In this document: piece by piece, positions 1-4,756 of the stretch | How the letters are laid out: each line of letters starts with the position of its first letter | How positions within the stretch are numbered: the stretch's first letter is position 1 | From: an uncultured Burkholderiales bacterium | Lineage (GTDB): Bacteria; Pseudomonadota; Gammaproteobacteria; Burkholderiales; Burkholderiaceae_C | Direction of reading: 5' to 3' | Length of the DNA: 6,327 bases | Assembly: GCA_903952885.1 (NCBI GenBank) | Contig: CAJBHE010000140.1 | Coordinates: forward strand, 1 to 6,327 | Position numbers and translations under genes: made by a program | The notes under the pieces: model-generated | Told to the model about the DNA's origin: nothing | Database searches by the model: none | What the model saw: the letters and a program-made list of their open reading frames with translations, nothing else

Positions 1-313
1 CGGCAGCAGCGAGGCCCGCTGCATCGGGCACAGGGTGAGAAGCCTCGACCACTTCAATGCGCTCGGGCACACCTGCAGGGCGCGGAGGTGTGTGGCCGTA
101 GCGTGTGACCACAAGACCCGACAAAGGTTTGTCCGCAGGCCACAACGCCTCGACCGCTTGCGCCATTGCGCCACCGGCTTTGCCTGCGCCCAAAACGATG
201 GTGCGGCCTTTGGGTGGTGGTGGCAAATAGGCGGCTGTGTTGTGCAGCGGTAGCGCGCGCAGCACAGCCGCGTCGTAGAGCTGGCGTAAAAAACCCTGAG
301 GCTGCGCTATCAC
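1..313 (-). CDS. ttuD: Glycerate 2-kinase (DUF4147/MOFRL family), N-terminal part, cut by the window edge
   Basis: Partial gene; about 104 N-terminal residues are visible and the frame is open to base 1. The family (TtuD/GckA, once misnamed hydroxypyruvate reductase) phosphorylates D-glycerate to 2-phosphoglycerate in the cytoplasm. The translation shows the family's N-terminal features: an opening helix FLRQLYDAAVLRALP, a strand plus glycine-rich loop TIVLGAGKAGGAMAQAVE, then LSGLVVTRYGH and IEVVEASHPVPDAAG. The start is uncertain. There is no in-frame ATG upstream of the conserved helix, and the only standard start before it is the GTG at 313-311, preceded closely by GAGGA with too short a spacing. 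The frame is open back to a stop overlapping the end of the binding-protein gene, so a non-standard start upstream (for example CTG at 355-353) cannot be excluded. It lies 49 bases downstream of the binding-protein gene on the same strand, which fits a final step of tartrate breakdown. Family assignment is strong; the symbol rests on context. Confidence 0.85.
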   Translation of the reverse strand, partial: MIAQPQGFLRQLYDAAVLRALPLHNTAAYLPPPPKGRTIVLGAGKAGGAMAQAVEALWPADKPLSGLVVTRYGHTPPRPAGVPERIEVVEASHPVPDAAGLAAA

Positions 314-325
314 ATCCTCAGGGTT
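292..325 (-). terminator. Perfect 10-bp hairpin with T-run: intrinsic terminator or attenuator overlapping the glycerate kinase start
   Basis: Read on the minus strand, AACCCTGAGG (325-316) and CCTCAGGGTT (301-292) are perfect complements around a 14-base loop. They are followed at once by four more T, giving a six-T run at 293-288. This is the textbook shape of a rho-independent terminator, placed 37 bases after the stop of the binding-protein gene. It is odd because the loop contains the only plausible standard start codon of the next gene (GTG, 313-311) and the 3' arm codes for its first residues. It could therefore partly terminate transcription, act as an attenuator, or fold over the start region in the mRNA. 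The structure is seen directly; the function is inferred. Confidence 0.55.
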
Positions 326-362
326 AGCGAACGAAATGGCAGATGAAGTAAACAGAGTTAAC

Positions 363-1322
363 TCACTTTTTTCCTAACCCCAAACGTGCGGCACCTTCGG
401 TGTAGAGCTGGGTGCGTTCTTTCATGAACGCGTCCATTTGTTCCACGCCAACGTTGACCAACTCGAAGCCATTTTTGGCAGCGAGTTCTTTCATCTCAGG
501 GTCGTTGTTTAAATTGGCCCACAGGTCAGACAAACGCTTCTTCTGTTCGGGCGTGGCAGATTTTGGCACGCCAATACCGCGGTAAGCACCGTCAACCCAG
601 TTGACACCCAACTCTTTGAAGGTGGGCACCTCAGGCATGAGCGGGTGGCGCTGCTCCATGGCCACTGCCAGTGGACGAACGCGTGCTTTGTTGGTGATGG
701 CAAAGGGCACATAAGTGATAGCACCATCCACTTGGCTGCCTAGCACAGCCGTGGTCATGTCACCCGTGCCTTTGAAGGGGATGTAAATCGTCTTCACATT
801 AAAGGCGGCATTCAAGCGCTCGTGGGCTGCGTGGTTGGCCGAGTTCAGACCCGAGCCACCGAGCGACATCTTGCCTGGCTCTTTCTTTGCCGCCGTCAAG
901 AATTCTGCAAAGCTCTTGATGGGGCTGGCCACAGGAACCACCAAGATGTCAGGCGTGTAGTGAAACCAATACACGGGTGTGACATCGGCCGTTTTGTATT
1001 GCACTTGGCCCTCAATAGGCTGAAACACGATATGCGGCAAATTGATGCCCACCACGTTCACCCCATCGGCGGGCAAGGTGTTCATCTGTGTCCACATCAA
1101 CGCACCGCCTGCGCCTGCTTTGTACTGCACCACGGTTTCAATGGCAGCACATTTTTTCTTCAGCACCATTTGTTGGTGACGTGCAGACAAGTCAGACTCG
1201 CCGCCCGGTGGAAAGGCTTGCCAGTACTGCACGTTTTTATCGGGGCAAGGCTGCGCGAAGGCCGCAGCGCTTAGCAGCGCCGAGGCTGCCATCACAACTC
1301 GTAAAGAAAAATTCAATCTCAT
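363..1322 (-). CDS. Divergent Bug/TctC-family periplasmic substrate-binding protein
   Basis: A 319-residue protein of usual Bug length (tripartite tricarboxylate transporter receptor). It has a Sec signal peptide: positive start MRLNFSLR, hydrophobic core at about 9-22, probable cleavage after AFA (21-23). Family marks are AFPPGGESD (36-44), a GAGGA turn (70-74), the GGSGLNSANHAAHERL stretch (155-170), YIPFKGTGDMTTAVLGSQVD (180-199) and VPTFKELG (232-239). The first strand is unusual: CPDKNVQYWQAF replaces the common YPxKPIxxIVPF. The only cysteines of the mature chain, C26 and C58, flank strand 1 and helix 1 and might form a disulfide. Start at 1322 is supported by AGGAG (1335-1331) with an 8-base spacer. 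It sits 25 bases after ttuC and ahead of glycerate kinase, so a tartrate-like or glycerate-like ligand is likely, by context only. No TctA/TctB permease gene is in the window. Confidence 0.88.
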   Translation of the reverse strand: MRLNFSLRVVMAASALLSAAAFAQPCPDKNVQYWQAFPPGGESDLSARHQQMVLKKKCAAIETVVQYKAGAGGALMWTQMNTLPADGVNVVGINLPHIVFQPIEGQVQYKTADVTPVYWFHYTPDILVVPVASPIKSFAEFLTAAKKEPGKMSLGGSGLNSANHAAHERLNAAFNVKTIYIPFKGTGDMTTAVLGSQVDGAITYVPFAITNKARVRPLAVAMEQRHPLMPEVPTFKELGVNWVDGAYRGIGVPKSATPEQKKRLSDLWANLNNDPEMKELAAKNGFELVNVGVEQMDAFMKERTQLYTEGAARLGLGKK

Positions 1323-1347
1323 GGTTTTGTCTCCTGTTTTGAATTGC

Positions 1348-2412
1348 TTAGGCCATCAAAGCGCATACGGCGTGTGTGACTTGCGCGGTGGTGGCTTTGC
1401 CCCCCAAGTCGCCGGTGTGCAGCGCAGGGTTGGCGGTGACTTGCTCGATGGCATGCATCAGTTTTTGCGCAGCGGCGTGCTCGCCCAAATGCTCTAGCAG
1501 CATGACACAACTCCAAAATGTGCCTACAGGGTTTGCCAGACCTTTGCCCATGATGTCAAAAGCCGAACCGTGAATGGGCTCGAACATGCTGGGGTAGCGA
1601 CGCTCGGGATCGATGTTGCCTGTGGGCGCAATGCCCAAGCTGCCAGCCAGTGCGGCGGCCAAGTCGCTCAAAATGTCAGCGTGCAAGTTGGTGGCCACGA
1701 TGGTGTCCAGCGTGGCTGGACGATTGACCATGCGTGCGGTGGCCGCATCGACCAGTTCTTTGTCCCACTTCACATCTGGAAACTCTTTGCTGATTTCAAC
1801 CGCTATTTCGTCCCACATCACCATCGCATGGCGTTGTGCGTTGGACTTGGTCACCACTGTCAACAACTTGCGTGGGCGTGACTGAGCCAGCTTGAAGGCG
1901 TAACGCATGATGCGCTCCACGCCTGCGCGGGTCATCATCGACACGTCAGTGGCCACCTCGATCGGATGGCCTTGGTGGGCACGGCCACCCACGCCGGAGT
2001 ATTCGCCCTCTGAGTTTTCACGCACGATGACCCAGTCGAGGTCTTTGGGTGCGCAACGCTTCAGCGGTGCGTCAATGCCCGGCAAGATGCGCGTGGGGCG
2101 CACGTTGGCGTATTGGTCAAAGCCTTGGCAAATTTTCAGGCGCAACCCCCACAGCGTGATGTGATCGGGAATGTGCGGGTCGCCCGCGGAGCCAAACAAA
2201 ATAGCATCCATGTGGCGCAGTGCATCCAGCCCATCTTTGGGCATCATTTCGCCGTGAGCGCGGTACCAGTCGCCACCCCAGCCAAAGCTGGTGAATTCGA
2301 ATTTGAATTCATGGTTGGCCGCCGACAACGCTTGCAGCACTTGCTGGCCAGCGGGCACCACCTCTTTGCCAATGCCGTCTCCGGGGATGCATGCGATCTT
2401 GTAAGTCTTCAT
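1348..2412 (-). CDS. ttuC: Tartrate dehydrogenase/decarboxylase (D-malate dehydrogenase-like, IPMDH family)
   Basis: A 354-residue cytoplasmic NAD-dependent, divalent-metal beta-decarboxylating dehydrogenase, full length for the family. Known TtuC/YeaU-type enzymes oxidise L-tartrate, convert meso-tartrate to D-glycerate plus CO2, and act on D-malate. Visible motifs are IACIPGDGIGKEV (6-18), FGSAGDP (73-79), RLK and NVRP substrate arginines (91-93, 103-106), VRENSEGEYS (130-139) with the family tyrosine 138, catalytic lysine K189 in TKSNAQRH, metal aspartates around D222, D246 and D250 (NLHADILSDLAA), and the NAD segment EPIHGSAFDIMGKGLANPVGTFWS (278-301). The FxIM and TFW variants in that last segment suit tartrate dehydrogenases better than true LeuB. 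The start is fixed by the opening strand MKTYKIACIPGDG, although the ribosome site (GAAAGA) is weak. It lies 99 bases after tarD and 25 bases before the binding-protein gene, which supports one operon. Exact preference among tartrate isomers and D-malate cannot be read from sequence. Confidence 0.92.
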   Translation of the reverse strand: MKTYKIACIPGDGIGKEVVPAGQQVLQALSAANHEFKFEFTSFGWGGDWYRAHGEMMPKDGLDALRHMDAILFGSAGDPHIPDHITLWGLRLKICQGFDQYANVRPTRILPGIDAPLKRCAPKDLDWVIVRENSEGEYSGVGGRAHQGHPIEVATDVSMMTRAGVERIMRYAFKLAQSRPRKLLTVVTKSNAQRHAMVMWDEIAVEISKEFPDVKWDKELVDAATARMVNRPATLDTIVATNLHADILSDLAAALAGSLGIAPTGNIDPERRYPSMFEPIHGSAFDIMGKGLANPVGTFWSCVMLLEHLGEHAAAQKLMHAIEQVTANPALHTGDLGGKATTAQVTHAVCALMA

Positions 2413-2511
2413 TGACTGTCTTTCAAAAAGTTCTGCGCCACTTTAAGCGTTTGAAGACACGGCACAAGCTTGCAGAGTTAAAGTGGCGACATCCGCACAA
2501 ACCCTGATGGA
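2413..2511. promoter_or_regulatory. Gap between tarD and ttuC, the longest gap within the minus-strand gene set
   Basis: These 99 bases hold no gene. They carry the large inverted repeat at 2436-2488 and, on the minus strand between that repeat and the ttuC start, a T-rich stretch ending in GAAAGACAGTCA. The other gaps of this gene set are 25 and 49 bases, so a control element here is likely. I could not identify a convincing -35/-10 pair. Confidence 0.3.
2436..2488. repeat. 11-bp perfect inverted repeat with 31-base loop between tarD and ttuC
   Basis: CGCCACTTTAA at 2436-2446 is exactly complementary to TTAAAGTGGCG at 2478-2488. The interior also contains the 8-base palindrome CAAGCTTG (2465-2472). 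In the tarD-ttuC transcript this can fold into a long stem-loop about 24 bases after the tarD stop. A five-T run follows only 6 bases beyond the stem (CAGAAC between), so it is not a standard intrinsic terminator. It may be an RNA stabilising or attenuating structure, or a widely spaced operator. The repeat is certain; its role is not. Confidence 0.5.
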
Positions 2512-3678
2512 TTAGCGCGACAAATCCTGCATCACATTGAATAGATCGGACTTGCCTTCAAAGCCAATGCCCGGCAAGTCTGGCATGGTGATGTAGCTGT
2601 TCTCCACCTTCACGCCGTCGGGAAACCCGCCAAAGGGCTGGAACAAATCTGGGTAGCTTTCGTTGCCGCCCAAACCCAAACCCGCCGCAATGTTCAAAGA
2701 CATTTGGTGGCCGCCGTGGGGCACACAGCGGCTGGCTGACCAGCCATGCTCTTTGAGCATGTCCAAGGTACGCAAGTACTCAACCAATCCGTAGCTCAAG
2801 GCACAGTCAAACTGCAACCAATCACGGTCAGGGCGCATGCCGCCATAGCGAATGAGGTTGCGCGCGTCTTGCATGGAGAAAAGGTTTTCACCTGTGGCCA
2901 TGGGGTTCTTGTAGTAGCCACGCAGCGTTTGTTGCAGCTCGTAGTCCAGTGGGTCGCCCGCCTCTTCGTACCAAAACAAATCGTATTGCGACAGGGCTTT
3001 GGCATAGGCCACGGCGGTGTCACGGTCAAAGCGACCGTTGGCATCCACACACAACTTTTGTCCGTCTTGCAACACGCTCAGGACCGAGTCGATGCGGCGC
3101 AAGTCTTCGTCCAGCGATGCGCCGCCAATTTTTTGCTTCACCACCGAATAGCCGCGGTCGATGTAGCTGCGCATTTCGTCTTTGAGCTTTTCGTGGTCCT
3201 GGCCTGGGTAGTAATAACCACCCGCCGCATACACAAACACTTTGCGGTTGGGCTGACCACTCCCATAGCGGTCGGCTAGCAGTTGAAACAGGGGTTTGCC
3301 TTCGATCTTGGCCACGGCGTCCCACACCGCCATGTCGATGGTGCCCATGGCAACCGAACGCTCGCCATGTCCACCTGGCTTTTCGTTGATGAACATCGTG
3401 GCCCAAATTTTGTGGGGGTCGAAGTTGTTGCCACTGCCGTCGAGCAAGCTCTCAGGCTTGGCTTCGAGCACGCGAGGGATGAAACGCTCGCGCATCAACA
3501 TGCCCTGCCCGTAGCGACCGTTCGAGTTAAAGCCGTAGCCCACCACGGGCTTGCCATCGCGCATCACGTCGGTGATGACCGCGACGAGACTCAAAGTCAT
3601 TTTGCTGAAGTCGATGTAGGCATTGCGAATCGGCGAGCTGATCGGCAGGGTAACTTCTCGGATTTCTACGATCTTCAT
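2512..3678 (-). CDS. tarD: D(-)-tartrate dehydratase, enolase superfamily (mandelate racemase group)
   Basis: A 388-residue cytoplasmic Mg-dependent dehydratase converting D-tartrate to oxaloacetate. From memory it aligns almost colinearly with the characterised Bradyrhizobium japonicum enzyme (389 aa): shared blocks include SSPIRNAYIDF, GYGFNSNGRYGQG, NEKPGGHGERSVA, GTIDMAVWDAVAKI, RPDRDWLQFDCALSYGL, PHGGHQMSLNIAAG and the MPDLPGIGFEGKSDL tail. The catalytic set is complete: KQK with K181/K183, metal ligands D212 (DANGR), E238 (YEE), E264 (GEN), and the base H321 (PHGGH). All fall at one constant offset from the B. japonicum residues K184, D213, E239, E265 and H322. I chose ATG at 3678, not the in-frame ATG at 3696, because GAGGA (3690-3686) sits 7 bases before it and the resulting length matches the family. 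First gene of the minus-strand set and divergent from the reductase. Substrate assignment is strong for this superfamily. Confidence 0.94.
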   Translation of the reverse strand: MKIVEIREVTLPISSPIRNAYIDFSKMTLSLVAVITDVMRDGKPVVGYGFNSNGRYGQGMLMRERFIPRVLEAKPESLLDGSGNNFDPHKIWATMFINEKPGGHGERSVAMGTIDMAVWDAVAKIEGKPLFQLLADRYGSGQPNRKVFVYAAGGYYYPGQDHEKLKDEMRSYIDRGYSVVKQKIGGASLDEDLRRIDSVLSVLQDGQKLCVDANGRFDRDTAVAYAKALSQYDLFWYEEAGDPLDYELQQTLRGYYKNPMATGENLFSMQDARNLIRYGGMRPDRDWLQFDCALSYGLVEYLRTLDMLKEHGWSASRCVPHGGHQMSLNIAAGLGLGGNESYPDLFQPFGGFPDGVKVENSYITMPDLPGIGFEGKSDLFNVMQDLSR

Positions 3679-3685
3679 TTTTTGT

Positions 3686-3690
3686 TCCTC
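3686..3690 (-). promoter_or_regulatory. Ribosome binding site that decides the tarD start
   Basis: GAGGA on the minus strand lies 7 bases upstream of ATG 3678 and would fall inside the coding sequence if the upstream in-frame ATG (3696) were used. The upstream ATG has no purine-rich site before it. This favours the MKIVEIREV start. Confidence 0.75.
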
Positions 3691-3693
3691 AGA

Positions 3694-3719
3694 CATTCAA
3701 AGTACACAACAAATGAATG
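3694..3719. repeat. Dyad CATTCA-N14-TGAATG upstream of tarD, possible operator
   Basis: CATTCA (3694-3699) and TGAATG (3714-3719) are perfect 6-bp inverted repeats around 14 A+T-rich bases, located 15-41 bases upstream of the tarD start codon. That position would overlap the tarD promoter or its early transcript, suiting a repressor site or activator box. A 6-bp dyad can occur by chance, so support is modest. Confidence 0.3.
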
Positions 3720-3747
3720 CTAAGTTAATTTCCACTGCCAAACGCCT

Positions 3748-3771
3748 GTGCTTGAATAGAGGTGACAGCAC
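3748..3771. repeat. Dyad GTGCT-N14-AGCAC in the divergent region, possible operator
   Basis: GTGCT (3748-3752) and AGCAC (3767-3771) are perfect inverted repeats around 14 bases, near the middle of the divergent region. The spacer equals that of the neighbouring dyad, but the half-sites differ, so a common regulator is only a guess. Confidence 0.22.
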
Positions 3772-3827
3772 TTCTGGCTGAGTCCACGCAGAATCTGAGG
3801 TGTTCATTTTTATAACAGGAGATAGAC

Positions 3828-4718
3828 ATGCATATTGGTATCGCAGGCATTGGCAAGATGGGCGCGGCTGTAGGCGCTCGACTGTTGTCGACGGAGCATT
3901 CGCTGACCGTCTGGAACCGCAGCGCGGAGCGCGCCCAGCCCCTGCTAGAAGCAGGCGCAAGGTGGGCGGACTCGCCCAAAGCCTTGGCCGAGTCGGTGGA
4001 TGTGGTCATCACCTTGCTGACCAACGAGGCAGCGATTGATGAGGTGTATGGCGGTGACTGCGGTTTGCTGGCGGGCCATGTGGCGAACAAAATTTTCATC
4101 GACATGAGTACTGTTCGCCCGGCCAAACCTCAAGAATTGGCCACACGTGTGCAAGCGGTGAAGGCTACCTTCTTAGAGTGTCCCGTAGGCGGCAGCGTGG
4201 GCCCTGCCAAAGAGGGCAAGTTACTGGGCTTTGTCGGCGGCGATGCGAAAGACTTGGCCAAAGTGAAAGCCTTGCTGGATGTGATCTGCCGGCGTGTGGA
4301 GCACGTTGGTCCGCACGGCTCAGGCGCAACCATGAAGCTGGCCATCAATTTGCCACTGATGGTGTATTGGCAAACTTTGGGGGAGGCTTTGTCCTTGGTC
4401 GAGCCATTAGGCCTAGACCCTAAACGGGTGATTGATATTTTTTCGGACACCTCGGGCGGGCCCAATATGTTGAAGGTGCGTGGCGGCATGATTGCCCAAA
4501 CACTGAGCCAACACAAAAGCGATCAGGTCACGGTCAACGTATCAACCATGCGCAAAGACATGCAAGCCATGCTGGACCAAGGCCAAGCCACGCACAAGCA
4601 GTTGCCTTTGACCGCTTTGGCTTTGCAACAGTTTGAGTCAGCGGCGCACAGCGGTTTGGACGACCGCGACTGCACTGAACTGTTGGTGTGGTGGTTGTCG
4701 CAAGGCAGCCGCGCTTAA
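3828..4718 (+). CDS. NAD(P)-dependent beta-hydroxyacid dehydrogenase (2-hydroxy-3-oxopropionate reductase / HIBADH-like)
   Basis: A 296-residue cytoplasmic oxidoreductase of the 6-phosphogluconate dehydrogenase/3-hydroxyisobutyrate dehydrogenase superfamily, full length. An N-terminal Rossmann fold opens with GIAGIGKMG (4-12), and WNRS (29-32) after strand 2 has an arginine but no acid at the usual position, hinting at NADP(H). DMST (92-95) precedes the substrate loop ECPVGGSVGPAKEGKL (117-132). The catalytic lysine K170 and N174 lie in GSGATMKLAINL, and the helical C-domain has the RKD motif (242-244). AGGAG with a 6-base spacer supports the start. The substrate loop departs from the DAPVSGG form of tartronate semialdehyde reductases such as GarR/GlxR, so substrate is open: tartronate semialdehyde, glyoxylate, succinate semialdehyde or 3-hydroxyisobutyrate-type acids are possible. 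Being divergent from a tartrate operon that includes glycerate kinase makes a glycerate-forming reductase attractive (inference). Confidence 0.85.
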   Translation: MHIGIAGIGKMGAAVGARLLSTEHSLTVWNRSAERAQPLLEAGARWADSPKALAESVDVVITLLTNEAAIDEVYGGDCGLLAGHVANKIFIDMSTVRPAKPQELATRVQAVKATFLECPVGGSVGPAKEGKLLGFVGGDAKDLAKVKALLDVICRRVEHVGPHGSGATMKLAINLPLMVYWQTLGEALSLVEPLGLDPKRVIDIFSDTSGGPNMLKVRGGMIAQTLSQHKSDQVTVNVSTMRKDMQAMLDQGQATHKQLPLTALALQQFESAAHSGLDDRDCTELLVWWLSQGSRA

Positions 4719-4756
4719 GCGTTAAAGAGCTGCCTCATGTACCTCGTTATTCGAGG
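4703..4756. repeat. Two small hairpins between the convergent reductase and Bug genes
   Basis: AGGCAGC (4703-4709) pairs with GCTGCCT (4729-4735) around 19 bases that include the reductase stop codon and the palindrome CGCTTAAGCG (4712-4721). A second hairpin, CCTCG-TTATT-CGAGG (4742-4756), covers the stop codon of the minus-strand Bug gene. Neither is followed by a clear T-run, so they are possible transcription-end structures for the convergent pair rather than proven terminators. The gap between the two stop codons is only 28 bases. Confidence 0.3.

Larger units (their letters stand above)
3679..3827. promoter_or_regulatory. Divergent promoter region between tarD and the reductase gene
   Basis: This 149-bp stretch must hold the outward-facing promoters for both the tartrate operon (minus) and the reductase gene (plus). 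It is clearly more A+T-rich than its neighbours on the tarD side (about 3694-3731). On the plus strand the leader ends with AGGAG (3817-3821), 6 bases before ATG 3828. No strong -35/-10 pair was found for either direction; on the minus strand TTAACT, then 18 bases, then TACTTT (ending at 3702) is a weak candidate. Two dyads with equal 14-base spacers lie inside (3694-3719 and 3748-3771), which would suit a shared regulator. Its gene is not in the window. Confidence 0.5.

Noticed and set aside
35..253. Plus-strand open frame of 72 codons at the left edge
   Set aside because: The minus strand over the same bases encodes the conserved glycerate kinase N-terminus, which explains the region better.
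355..364. 10-base palindrome GAGTTAACTC at the end of the divergent Bug gene
   Set aside because: It has no loop and so makes no stable RNA hairpin, and it is short and isolated. I see no reason beyond chance to call it an operator.
822..1274. Plus-strand open frame of 150 codons opposite the divergent Bug gene
   Set aside because: Antisense shadow: no recognisable domain, cysteine/histidine-rich composition, and the opposite strand is clearly coding with a signal peptide and ribosome site.
2293..2310. Near-palindromic A+T-rich run with two GAATTC sites
   Set aside because: It lies inside ttuC and encodes the ordinary strand HEFKFEF; the similarity comes from repeated Glu/Phe/Lys codons.
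2746..3279. Plus-strand open frame of 177 codons opposite tarD
   Set aside because: It is antisense to a gene with all catalytic residues conserved. Its translation is rich in H, V and Q with no family motif, the typical shadow of a high-G+C gene.
3679..3696. Upstream in-frame ATG (3696) as the tarD start
   Set aside because: It lacks a ribosome site, while GAGGA is ideally spaced for ATG 3678 and the shorter product matches the length of the characterised homologue.
3811..3816. TATAAC as a -10 box for the reductase gene
   Set aside because: Transcription would then start inside or after the ribosome site at 3817-3821, and there is no matching -35 hexamer.
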